Position numbers and translations under genes: made by a program
DNA from: Erysipelotrichaceae bacterium
Lineage (GTDB): Bacteria; Bacillota_I; Bacilli_A; Erysipelotrichales; Erysipelotrichaceae
Assembly (NCBI GenBank): GCA_017539025.1
Contig: JAFYHT010000007.1
Location: forward strand, 1 to 64,000
DNA: 64,000 nucleotides
Reading direction: 5' to 3'
The notes under the pieces: generated by a model
What the model saw: only the letters and a program-made list of their open reading frames with translations
Databases searched by the model: none
What the model was told of the DNA's origin: nothing
Shown here: piece after piece, positions 46,571-54,363 of the stretch
How positions within the stretch are numbered: the first letter of the stretch is position 1
Layout: each line of letters starts with the position of its first letter

Positions 46571-46612
46571 AAATAAAGGCAAGGAGGTGCACAAAACGCA
46601 CACCTCCTGTAA
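46571..46612 (-). terminator. Hairpin between binding-protein and ATPase genes
   Basis: Minus strand AGGAGGTG, loop, CACCTCCT, followed by TTGCCTTTATTT. It probably reduces read-through so that the lipoprotein is made in excess over the transporter. Confidence 0.7.
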
Positions 46613-46632
46613 AAAGTTTTAAATTTTAGATA

Positions 46633-47805
46633 TTACTGCTCGTAGTAAGTAACGTTGACGTACTTGTACTCGATCGGAGCAACAGACGGAGAAGTTGTTG
46701 CTTCTGTCGGAAGAGTGTTGTGAACAGCGATAACCTGCTGCTTGACAGCATTGTATTCTTCCTCAGTGAAGACATTCCAGTTCTCAGCTCTGTATGGGGC
46801 AAGGATTGAAGCATCTTCAGCAGCACCCATTCTGATCAGACCTGCATCTGTGTAAGCAGCCCAGTCAGCACCACCTGCATAAGCAGCCTTAACAGCTCTG
46901 TAAATAGTGATCTCGAGTTCCTTCATAGCAGAAGTGATGAAGATCGGCTCATTTTCAGCGCCATCAGCAGCTCTGGTGAAGTATTCATCAGTATCAACAC
47001 CGACGATCTTTCTGCCTTCGCCATCTTTCGCAGCCTGCAGAACTGAGTAAACGATGGAACCACCACAAGAGAAGATAACTTCTGTGCCATTGGTGTACCA
47101 TTCAGAAGCACGAGTAACGATATCAGGTGTCTGATCGAATGTGCCTGTGTAGAAGTACTTCATATCGATTGCCTTTTCAGCAAGACCGAGTTCTTCAGCA
47201 GCATCGTTCGCACCAGCTACGAAACCGTAACCGAATCTGACAACTGCCGGAACAGCCATACCACCCATAAAGGCGAGGTTTCTGTAACCGTCTTTGACAA
47301 CAGCGTAACCAGCCATGTAACCACAATCCTGTTCAGCGAATGTGATCATAGCCAGGTTGTCCTGATGATCTAATGAATCATCTACACCGTCGTAGTCATA
47401 GTCGATGTTGTAAAGGTCATCAGCATCAACGAAGATAACCTTGACATTCGGATAGTTAGGAATTTCCTGGCACAGTGCAGCATCCCAAAGGAAGCCAACC
47501 GCAACCAGTACATCAGCAGTCATCTGATTGACAGCCTGTTCGAAAATAGCAGTTCTGGAAGCATCATCTGAGCCTGCAGGCTGTAAGTAAGTGTACTTTA
47601 AGCCATTCTCTTCACAGTAATCTCTGATACCGTAGAATGAGTGCTCGTTGAAGCCGCCATCATAGATAGAACCTAAGTCAGCCAGGAATACGACATCGAA
47701 ATGTTCGCCTGTAGCTGCTGGCTCGCCGCCTTCTTCCTTCTTAGCACAGCCGAATAAGCTGCAAGCGAGAAGAACAGCGAGAACTAACGTAAGAAATTTC
47801 TTCAT
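46633..47805 (-). CDS. BmpA/PnrA-family nucleoside-binding lipoprotein
   Basis: 390 residues. Signal peptide with lipobox SLFGC (Cys20). The body has VFLADLGSIYDGGFNEHSFYG, ADVLVAVGFLWD, VDADDLYNIDYDYDGVDDSLDHQDNLA, GYMAGYAVVKDGY and FSCGGSIVYSVLQAAK, all typical of the PnrA-type purine nucleoside receptors. It captures nucleosides outside the cell for the ATPase and permeases that follow. AAGGAG precedes the ATG by about 9 bases. Confidence 0.93.
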   Translation of the reverse strand: MKKFLTLVLAVLLACSLFGCAKKEEGGEPAATGEHFDVVFLADLGSIYDGGFNEHSFYGIRDYCEENGLKYTYLQPAGSDDASRTAIFEQAVNQMTADVLVAVGFLWDAALCQEIPNYPNVKVIFVDADDLYNIDYDYDGVDDSLDHQDNLAMITFAEQDCGYMAGYAVVKDGYRNLAFMGGMAVPAVVRFGYGFVAGANDAAEELGLAEKAIDMKYFYTGTFDQTPDIVTRASEWYTNGTEVIFSCGGSIVYSVLQAAKDGEGRKIVGVDTDEYFTRAADGAENEPIFITSAMKELEITIYRAVKAAYAGGADWAAYTDAGLIRMGAAEDASILAPYRAENWNVFTEEEYNAVKQQVIAVHNTLPTEATTSPSVAPIEYKYVNVTYYEQ

Positions 47806-47913
47806 TTTTTTCTCCTTCTTTCTTAGAAATATTCAGAAATGCATACACTCAAAAAATCTTTCTATGATTGATACATCAATTCTGATCAGTTCAATGCGTG
47901 CATATCTAAAACA

Positions 47914-47943
47914 ATTTTATCATCCTTTCAAAAGCCTATACAA
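47914..47943 (-). promoter_or_regulatory. Promoter of the nucleoside ABC operon
   Basis: Minus strand TTGTAT (47938-47943), 18-base spacer, TAAAAT (47914-47919). The leader of about 100 bases has a small hairpin (ATTGAT/ATCAAT) but I see no riboswitch consensus. Confidence 0.5.
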
Positions 47944-47953
47944 GGGGCATTCA

Positions 47954-48610
47954 TCATTTTGCTGTGAAGAGCTCACCCTGTCTGTCGACATATTCTAATG
48001 TCTTATCCAGGACATAGCCAAGGATGTATCCCGTACACAAAACGTCGACGATCGTACCGATCCCGATCACTCCCTTCATCGCCCATCCGATCAGGAAAAA
48101 CGCGGCATCGGAGATCATCTGTGTATACTTGATATCCAGTTTGATCAGATCCGTTAAGAAGATCGGAACGAACTGGAAACAGCCGATCCCCATCTTGCAT
48201 CCGATACTTAAAGCATAACCGATCGAAGTCGTGATCAGACCTGCCAAAAGGATCAGAAGTTTTGTCAAAAGCGAGATCGAAGTAAGCGGGAAATTGCTTC
48301 GCAACATTCCCTCAAACAGGTCGATCAGAGGCCCTCCCAGAAACATACCGATGATCGTACCGATACCCAGATGCTTTCTTTCAAATAAGAAGATCAGTAT
48401 CGTCAGTATGACATTGCATATGGTCGAAATCTGTCCATAAGACAATCCGCACGCATTATGTAAGCCGTCGACGAATACGCTGATCGGATCGGTACCCAGT
48501 CCACAGGCATAGTAGCAGCCTACGCCGAAAGAAGACAATACAGTACCGACAATACTGATCGCGATCCTGATAAATAAAGCTCTGTAATTGAGATCCTTCA
48601 GTTTATCCAT
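47954..48610 (-). CDS. YczE/YitT-like membrane protein
   Basis: 218 residues from the ATG at 48610 (a GTG two codons earlier is possible). Five or six membrane segments with Gly/Cys-rich turns (FGVGCYYACGLGTDPISVFVDGLHNACG; SIGCKMGIGCFQFVP) match the YczE-type integral membrane family, of unknown function. It overlaps the third nucleoside phosphorylase gene by 8 bases and ends the catabolic operon just before the importer operon, so a role in nucleoside or base transport is plausible. Confidence 0.8.
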   Translation of the reverse strand: MDKLKDLNYRALFIRIAISIVGTVLSSFGVGCYYACGLGTDPISVFVDGLHNACGLSYGQISTICNVILTILIFLFERKHLGIGTIIGMFLGGPLIDLFEGMLRSNFPLTSISLLTKLLILLAGLITTSIGYALSIGCKMGIGCFQFVPIFLTDLIKLDIKYTQMISDAAFFLIGWAMKGVIGIGTIVDVLCTGYILGYVLDKTLEYVDRQGELFTAK

Positions 48611-49424
48611 TTTCACGAATATCTTCTAAATCAGGAAGCTTATCGATGATCTCGATCGCCCTCAAAGTGATCTTGGTCATCAGCTCCACTCTTTTGGCAT
48701 AATCGGACTGATTGCTGGTAGACATCGAGCCATAGGTCTTGCCCAGATAGTCTCCGCACATCAGTATCGTACCGGTACGGATACCGCCTAAAAGCGATCC
48801 CACCGTAAACAAAGCAGAAGATTCATTCTCGACCGCCAGTACTCCGGCATCTTCCCAGACCTTGATCCTTTCAAGTGTTCCCTCTTGCCCGCCATGGGCA
48901 CCCGGAGATTCAAGATAGAAAGAATCATGAGAACGGATGATGCCGAGATATGGCTTGACACCGTATTCGATACAAGCCTGCCTCAAAGCACAGACGACAT
49001 CCACATCGGCAACAGCCGGATATTCCAAAGGGATATATTCCTTGGAAGCACCCTCTCCTCTGACTGCTGCAGTCGCAATGACGAACGCATCTGATGGAAG
49101 ATTTGGCTGCCAGGATCCGGAAGTCCCCATACGGATCATCGTCTTGACACCGAGATGATTGAGTTCTTCCACTGCTACCGATACTGCCATGGCACCCATT
49201 CCGGTACACATGACCGATACCGGTACATCGTGATAGGTTCCGGTATATGTCGGATTGCCTCTGGAAACAGCTGCCAGCCTTGACTCATCAAAATACTTTG
49301 CGACCATCTCGCATCTTGCGGGATCAGCAGGCAGGATGAAATGCTTTCCGCAGTCATTCTCATCCAGACCGATATGCCACATCTTGCCGTTATTGTTGGT
49401 CAGCTTGACGGACTTATATTTCAT
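48603..49424 (-). CDS. Nucleoside phosphorylase, paralogue 3
   Basis: 273 residues of the uridine/purine nucleoside phosphorylase-I family. The phosphate loop reads LPADPARCEMVA (usual GDP replaced by ADP), MIRMGTSGSW keeps the Arg, and VENESSALFTV keeps the ribose-binding Glu. The base-binding region SHDSFYLESPGAHGG differs from true uridine phosphorylase (compare 55476-56222), so the base specificity is likely different. It overlaps paralogue 2 by 11 bases. Confidence 0.88.
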   Translation of the reverse strand: MKYKSVKLTNNNGKMWHIGLDENDCGKHFILPADPARCEMVAKYFDESRLAAVSRGNPTYTGTYHDVPVSVMCTGMGAMAVSVAVEELNHLGVKTMIRMGTSGSWQPNLPSDAFVIATAAVRGEGASKEYIPLEYPAVADVDVVCALRQACIEYGVKPYLGIIRSHDSFYLESPGAHGGQEGTLERIKVWEDAGVLAVENESSALFTVGSLLGGIRTGTILMCGDYLGKTYGSMSTSNQSDYAKRVELMTKITLRAIEIIDKLPDLEDIRENG

Positions 49425-50217
49425 ACTCTTCTCCCTTGATCAGCTTGGACATTGCCAGTGTCGCGATATGGATGGTATCCATGATCTTATTCTGATAATC
49501 CTTTTCATAATCCATCGCCTCACCTGTTGCCAGGTTGTCAGTTACGACATAGATGCATCCTGCCTGTAACTGCAGTATTGAAGCAACCGTATACAATGTC
49601 GCACATTCGTTGTCAACGCAGGCAACACCGACTTTCTGCCACGGAGCGATCCTTTCTTCCACACCGTCATGCGCAAAAGGAGATTCCAGGAATAAACCAT
49701 CATGCGTCCTTGTGATACCTGTTTCCACTTCGATGCCAAGTTCCTTGGCACTCTGCAACAGCGCAAAGAAAGCATCCAGATCGCAAACTGCCGGATACTG
49801 GATATTGACATATTCCAATGTCGCACCCTCACATCTGCAGGCACCGATCGGAACAAAGATCGTACCCGGTTTGATATTCGGATCGATGGCGTAGCAGGAA
49901 CCGACCTTGATCATCTTCCTGCAATCGATGTGTCTTAACTCTTCCACAGCGATCTCAGTCGGCATACAGCCGTTGCCGATCGACATGCATGACATACGTA
50001 CGCCATGGCACATACCGGTATAGCTGATATATTCTCTGTGGAAAGCCTGTCTTTCAGCGCTGTCGAATGTATCCTTGATCAGTTCCACTCTTTCGAGATT
50101 ACTTGTGAGGATGCAACCCTCACCGATCTGAGTTTTATCGATACCCAGATGATGGACCTTGTTTCCTTTTTCCAGCTGAGGAACGGAGTCAAAACCATTT
50201 TTCACCATGTCTGCCAT
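49414..50217 (-). CDS. Nucleoside phosphorylase, paralogue 2 (divergent)
   Basis: 267 residues. It has the same fold as its neighbours, but the phosphate loop reads LTSNLERVELI (no GDP) and the RVGT motif has become MIKVGSC, replacing a phosphate-binding Arg by Lys. The ribose-site Glu region (VDNECATLYTV) is kept. It may have another activity or act together with paralogues 1 and 3. AAGGAG precedes the ATG, which overlaps the stop of paralogue 1 by one base. Confidence 0.85.
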   Translation of the reverse strand: MADMVKNGFDSVPQLEKGNKVHHLGIDKTQIGEGCILTSNLERVELIKDTFDSAERQAFHREYISYTGMCHGVRMSCMSIGNGCMPTEIAVEELRHIDCRKMIKVGSCYAIDPNIKPGTIFVPIGACRCEGATLEYVNIQYPAVCDLDAFFALLQSAKELGIEVETGITRTHDGLFLESPFAHDGVEERIAPWQKVGVACVDNECATLYTVASILQLQAGCIYVVTDNLATGEAMDYEKDYQNKIMDTIHIATLAMSKLIKGEEYEI

Positions 50218-51050
50218 TATCTGATCACTCCTTTCTTCTCCATTTCATCAAGGATCTCTGTTGCCCTGACAGCGATCTTTGAACATACCAGGATCCTCTT
50301 GTCCATGAAGTCATCCTCAAATGCCTCCGGATAAGCTTCTTCGGATTTCGGACCGGTATAGTAGATCGTATCCTCGACCATTGAAGTATGAGAAACACAG
50401 ATGGAACCGCATCTCAAACCAAGCTGCGGACCGACAGTGAATAAAGTGGCTGACTCATTCTCGACCATCTTGACACCGGCATCGACCCAAGGTTTCATCC
50501 TCTCATAGGTATCGATCATCGCCGTTGAAGTCTCACGGTAATATGAATCATGGGCGCGGTACAAGCCAACGATCGGGTCTTCACCGAATTCCTTGCAAGC
50601 CATGATCAGAGCCTTTGTGACATAAGGATCGGCAATCGCCGGATACTCCGGTGGGACATACTCGTAGGAGTTGCCGTCCCCTCTGACACAGCCTGTCGCA
50701 ATGATGATCCTGCCAGGCTGATAGTCTGTCAGCAAAGCTGCACCGGTACCGACTCTGATCAGATTCTTCATACCGATCTGGCAACACTCTTCCGCAACCG
50801 TAGATACTGCTAAAGGACCCATACCGGAAGATACGACAGAGATCGGCACATCGTTTGGTGTTACACCGCTGTAGGTATAATAGGTTCTCTGACCATTGAC
50901 GAAATGTGCTTCCTTGAAACAGCCGGCAATGACCTTTGATCTTGCCAGATCACCCGGCATCAAAACGGTCGGCGCGATATCACCTTCTTTGAGACCTGTA
51001 AAATAAAGCCTTCCCTTCGAATCAAGATATTTCTTTTCCCTGACTCTCAT
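50217..51050 (-). CDS. Nucleoside phosphorylase, paralogue 1
   Basis: 277 residues. Phosphate loop LMPGDLARSKVIA, LIRVGTGAAL and VENESATLFTV are close to the family consensus, with HDSYYRETSTAMID in the base-binding part. It breaks a nucleoside to base and ribose 1-phosphate; which nucleoside is not clear. AAGGAGG directly precedes the ATG, which follows the amidohydrolase stop. Confidence 0.9.
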   Translation of the reverse strand: MRVREKKYLDSKGRLYFTGLKEGDIAPTVLMPGDLARSKVIAGCFKEAHFVNGQRTYYTYSGVTPNDVPISVVSSGMGPLAVSTVAEECCQIGMKNLIRVGTGAALLTDYQPGRIIIATGCVRGDGNSYEYVPPEYPAIADPYVTKALIMACKEFGEDPIVGLYRAHDSYYRETSTAMIDTYERMKPWVDAGVKMVENESATLFTVGPQLGLRCGSICVSHTSMVEDTIYYTGPKSEEAYPEAFEDDFMDKRILVCSKIAVRATEILDEMEKKGVIR

Positions 51051-52388
51051 TTAAACCTCCTTCACATAACCTGTTCTGACATTGAGTTTATGGATCAGTT
51101 CATTACATTTGTTCAGAATGAACTGTTCATCGAAATTCTGTATCCTCTTGTTTCTGACCTTCAAAGCACCCGCAACGAATACCGTATCCACCGCATGACC
51201 GGTACCGGCATACAAGAGATTGCCGATCCTGTGATCTCTGTCAGTCAAAGACAGGTCGTCTTCCATATTGACTAAAACAAGATCCGCCAGATTTCCTTCC
51301 TTGATCTCACCAAGGTCATCATAGCCAAGAGCTTTTGCGCCATTGACTGTCATCATCTTGAATGTCGTACCTGCATCCATGACTGTCGGATCAAGAGTGA
51401 TAGCCTTTTGCAGATAAGAACCAGCCTTGCCTTCTCTGACCATATCCTTGGTACCGCTTGATGCCTCTCCGTCGCAACCCATCGCAACCGGAATGCCTCT
51501 TTGTAACATCTGAGCGATCTTAGGGATTCCATCCGAGATCTTCATATTGGTATTCGGACAATGTACCGGGATCGCACCGGTCTTTGCGATGATATCCAGT
51601 TCGTGATCGCTTAACCAGATGGAGTGTGCCAACAAGGTCTTATTGTCTAAAACACCGAGGTATTCAAGTGCCTCAGCTTCGCCACCCAGACCATATTCTT
51701 TCGCAACTCTTTCCGTCTCCATCTTTCCCTCACCCAGGTGAGTATGGAAGACAAGACCCTTGTCGTTTGCCCAGGCTTTCAAGGTCTTTGCCATGTTTGC
51801 AGAAACCGCAGGAAGACCAGCCGGTGCAGCAGAAGCTCTCATCAGTCCATGGTTCCTGCCATGACACTTGGCATAGACTTCTTCACATCTTCTGACCGCC
51901 TCATCCACCGATATGATCGGCGTTACTTCATTCTCCGGAACATCGGTCGTCGAAATGCCAAACGTTACTCTTACACCGGCATCTTCAAACGCCTGCAATG
52001 TCGCATCCAGGTGTTCATAACCGCCCATCTCATTGATGGTCGTCGTACCAAACCTCATCGCCGAAAGACATGACAACAATGTCGCATAGTAGTAATCCTC
52101 ATCTGTCATGTAGTCCTCAAAAGTAAACAGCCTCACCAGCCATTCTGTGATCACCAGGTCATCCAGCGGACCCTTGATAAAAGTCTGGTAGACATGAGAA
52201 TGACAATCCGTAAATCCCGGCAGCGCCAACATGTTGTGGGCATCGATGATCGTCGCCTCTGGGCACTCTTTCGGATCGATGTGATCAGCGATCTTTTTGA
52301 ACCTGTCCCCTTCAATAAGAATGTCCTTTGTTGCAGTCGACAGATCATCTAGATTGCCGACATCCGCATTTCTGATCAGAAAACTCAT
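51051..52388 (-). CDS. TRZ/ATZ-family amidohydrolase (deaminase-like)
   Basis: 445 residues from the ATG at 52388, with AAAGGAG upstream. Metal-dependent deaminase of the chlorohydrolase/guanine deaminase/MTA-SAH deaminase group: HSHVYQT (first two histidines), HTHLGEG, HSIWLSD, and GCDGEASSG carrying the catalytic Asp. It should remove an amino group or halide from a heterocycle. With the phosphorylases that follow, adenosine-like or modified nucleosides are likely substrates. It overlaps the nitrilase-like gene by four bases (ATGA). Confidence 0.9.
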   Translation of the reverse strand: MSFLIRNADVGNLDDLSTATKDILIEGDRFKKIADHIDPKECPEATIIDAHNMLALPGFTDCHSHVYQTFIKGPLDDLVITEWLVRLFTFEDYMTDEDYYYATLLSCLSAMRFGTTTINEMGGYEHLDATLQAFEDAGVRVTFGISTTDVPENEVTPIISVDEAVRRCEEVYAKCHGRNHGLMRASAAPAGLPAVSANMAKTLKAWANDKGLVFHTHLGEGKMETERVAKEYGLGGEAEALEYLGVLDNKTLLAHSIWLSDHELDIIAKTGAIPVHCPNTNMKISDGIPKIAQMLQRGIPVAMGCDGEASSGTKDMVREGKAGSYLQKAITLDPTVMDAGTTFKMMTVNGAKALGYDDLGEIKEGNLADLVLVNMEDDLSLTDRDHRIGNLLYAGTGHAVDTVFVAGALKVRNKRIQNFDEQFILNKCNELIHKLNVRTGYVKEV

Positions 52389-53140
52389 AATTGATCTTCT
52401 CCTTTGCATATATCCTTATAAGCAGCGGGATTCCTGTCCCGCATATAGTCTCTTTCATCGATCAGATCCATATCGATATCCACTTCACCGATCCCCTCTT
52501 CGTTCCTCTTCATCAGAAGCGATCTTCCGTGAGGATCATAGGCATAGATCATCGGGATCGGGTCACAGTAATGGGTACATCCTACGACGAAACATCTGTT
52601 TTCGATCGCTCTTGCCTTGGCGATCGTCGTCCACTCATCAAACTGCTGTTCATGCCACATCCCGGTGCCTACCGTATTGAACAGGATCCTGGCACCCTTG
52701 ATCGCCTCTATCCTTGCCACTTCAGGGAAATGAATCTCGTAACATAAGACGATCCCCATCTTTCCAAACGGCGAATCAAACGGTTCGATCTCCATCCCCA
52801 ACTTTGCGTGATTGTTTTTATCACCAAGCGTTAATGCAGTCTTGCAATGAGAATGGATGACGCCTCTTTCAGGATCGATGGCGTGGGTGTAGAGACTCTT
52901 TTCTTCTCCCTGGTCCTCGCTTCCGACAATGATCCACTTATCGTATTTCTTTGCCAGAGCAGAGGCTTCCTCAAGCCTTTGAGAAGGCAGATATCCTTCC
53001 GGAAAAACGACGATCTCGCCGTGAGATTGTTTCAGATACTCTTCCATCTGGACTATCTCATCAGCACATCGCTTTTCGCTTTTTCCGAAACCGACTCTGG
53101 GCAAAGGACAGACAAGGCTTACTTTAAAACGATCTTTCAT
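52385..53140 (-). CDS. Carbon-nitrogen hydrolase (nitrilase superfamily)
   Basis: 251 residues. The catalytic Glu-Lys-Cys triad lies in VVFPEGYLPS, HCKTALTLG and GIVLCYEIHFPE. Members include carbamoylases, ureidopropionase-like and omega-amidases; in a nucleobase operon an amide or carbamoyl hydrolase is plausible. It is the first gene of the operon, with AAGGAG at 53144-53149 (minus strand), directly after an intrinsic terminator in the leader. Confidence 0.88.
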   Translation of the reverse strand: MKDRFKVSLVCPLPRVGFGKSEKRCADEIVQMEEYLKQSHGEIVVFPEGYLPSQRLEEASALAKKYDKWIIVGSEDQGEEKSLYTHAIDPERGVIHSHCKTALTLGDKNNHAKLGMEIEPFDSPFGKMGIVLCYEIHFPEVARIEAIKGARILFNTVGTGMWHEQQFDEWTTIAKARAIENRCFVVGCTHYCDPIPMIYAYDPHGRSLLMKRNEEGIGEVDIDMDLIDERDYMRDRNPAAYKDICKGEDQL

Positions 53141-53151
53141 ACAGCTCCTTG

Positions 53152-53243
53152 AAACAAAATAAGCCGACTCTTGTGAAAGCCGGCCAACTAACTTCGTTGA
53201 TATGGATTAGATCCACTCTTGTACTTCTACAGAAGCAACTTTA
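53152..53243 (-). ncRNA. Leader RNA with terminator upstream of the nitrilase-phosphorylase operon
   Basis: From the predicted transcript start the leader has small hairpins (CTTC/GAAG; TGGAT/ATCCA; CAAC/GTTG) and then GCCGGCTT-loop-GAGTCGGC at 53163-53184, followed by TTATTTTGTTT: an intrinsic terminator only about 20 bases before the start codon. The 8-mer ACAAGAGT occurs twice on the minus strand (53215-53222; 53167-53174), the second copy inside the terminator, where the first could compete. This looks like an attenuator. It does not fit the purine riboswitch consensus that I know. Confidence 0.55.
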
Positions 53244-53250
53244 CAATTTC

Positions 53251-53278
53251 ATTCTATCACGATTCAAAGCCCCGTCAA
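53251..53278 (-). promoter_or_regulatory. Promoter of the nitrilase-phosphorylase operon
   Basis: Minus strand TTGACG (53273-53278), 16-base spacer, TAGAAT (53251-53256). Confidence 0.65.
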
Positions 53279-53285
53279 TAAAATC

Positions 53286-53294
53286 TGCTATACT
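53286..53294 (+). promoter_or_regulatory. Extended -10 for the second nucleoside hydrolase gene
   Basis: TGCTATACT (TG-N-TATACT). It is back to back with the promoter of the nitrilase operon, so the two may compete or be regulated together. Confidence 0.45.
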
Positions 53295-53312
53295 GAATTT
53301 GAGGAAAAAACG

Positions 53313-54302
53313 ATGAAAAAGAATAAAGTGATATTTGACTGTGATGTCGGCTGCGACGATGCCGTTGCGCTGATCTCCCTTTTACTGTCGGATAATGTCG
53401 AAGTGATCGCGATCACCTGTGTCAGAGGCAATATCCCTGTCGAAAACGTCGTCAATAACGCATTGAAAATCAGTGCCCTTTGCCATAAGGATGTCCCGGT
53501 ATATAAAGGTTGTAGCGAGCCGATGGTCAGGAATCTGATCAAAGGAAGAGACTACAACACACTGATGGAACGCATCCACATGGAGATCGACGGCAAGGAG
53601 ATCCTGATCCACGAAAAAGACTTCGATCTGCCTCTTGGGGAAAGGAAAGCGGAAGAGAAACATGCCTGCACCTATCTGATCGAAACCCTGATGAAAGCTG
53701 AAGAAAAAATCGACATCTGTGCAGTGGGACCACTGACCAATCTGGGTATGGCGTTAAGACTGGAACCGAAGATCGTTAATCATATCGGCACGATCTACAT
53801 CATGGGCGGCGGCCTCTATATCGGCAACCGTACTCCGCTTGCTGAAGCAAACTTCTACGATGATCCGGAAGCCGCCGAGATCGTACTGACGTCCGGCACC
53901 AAATGCCTGATCTGTCCGATCGAACCATGTGAAGAAGGTGCTACCTATACAAAAGAAGATCTCGCTGATATCAAAGGATGCAATAATCAGATATCCGACT
54001 TCCTGGTCAAAGAACTGCAAGGTTACATCGATCGATGCAACATCCTGTTCAATACAGACATCGATTCCTGCTGCGTCTACGACTATGCGGCAGTCGCACC
54101 GCTGATCGATGAATCCGTCATCACAGAAAAAAGAAAAGATATCGTCAGAGTCGATATCTCAGGCGGTATGGCAGACGGCCAGATGGTCGTCGACAGAAGA
54201 GGAATGTTCAACAACGACAGCAAAACAGAAGTCATCTATCACATGGATGCAAAGAAGCTGCATGAGATCCTGCTTCAAGAATTATCACAGTTCAGAGCCT
54301 GA
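53313..54302 (+). CDS. Nucleoside hydrolase-like protein, active-site His replaced
   Basis: 329 residues. Calcium-binding Asp cluster [20 protein letters not shown] and MGGGLYIGN are intact. The C-terminal HDP motif, which carries the catalytic His, is here VYDYAAVAP (CCVYDYAAVAPLID against [14 protein letters not shown] in the homologue at 22202). The Asp is kept and the His is Tyr. It may be altered in activity or specificity. GAGG lies upstream of the ATG, and the gene stands divergent from the operon of purine genes. Confidence 0.85.
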   Translation: MKKNKVIFDCDVGCDDAVALISLLLSDNVEVIAITCVRGNIPVENVVNNALKISALCHKDVPVYKGCSEPMVRNLIKGRDYNTLMERIHMEIDGKEILIHEKDFDLPLGERKAEEKHACTYLIETLMKAEEKIDICAVGPLTNLGMALRLEPKIVNHIGTIYIMGGGLYIGNRTPLAEANFYDDPEAAEIVLTSGTKCLICPIEPCEEGATYTKEDLADIKGCNNQISDFLVKELQGYIDRCNILFNTDIDSCCVYDYAAVAPLIDESVITEKRKDIVRVDISGGMADGQMVVDRRGMFNNDSKTEVIYHMDAKKLHEILLQELSQFRA

Positions 54303-54319
54303 AAACGGCTCTTTTTTTA
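54294..54319 (+). terminator. Terminator of the second nucleoside hydrolase gene
   Basis: AGAGCC, TGAAAAC loop, GGCTCT, then seven T. Confidence 0.83.
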
Positions 54320-54323
54320 TTCG

Positions 54324-54355
54324 AAAAAAATGCTTATATCTCCCAGATATAAGCA
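54324..54355 (-). terminator. Terminator of the Rpn nuclease gene
   Basis: Minus strand: 11-bp stem TGCTTATATCT/AGATATAAGCA with a GGG loop, then seven T. Confidence 0.85.
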
Positions 54356-54363
54356 CTCATTCC

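Noticed and set aside
48603-51050. The three phosphorylases as a recent duplication
   Set aside because: Their motifs and lengths differ clearly (different phosphate loops and base regions), so any duplication is old.
53141-53280. Guanine/adenine riboswitch before the nitrilase-phosphorylase operon
   Set aside because: The conserved purine-riboswitch core and kissing-loop layout are not there; only an attenuator-like leader is supported.
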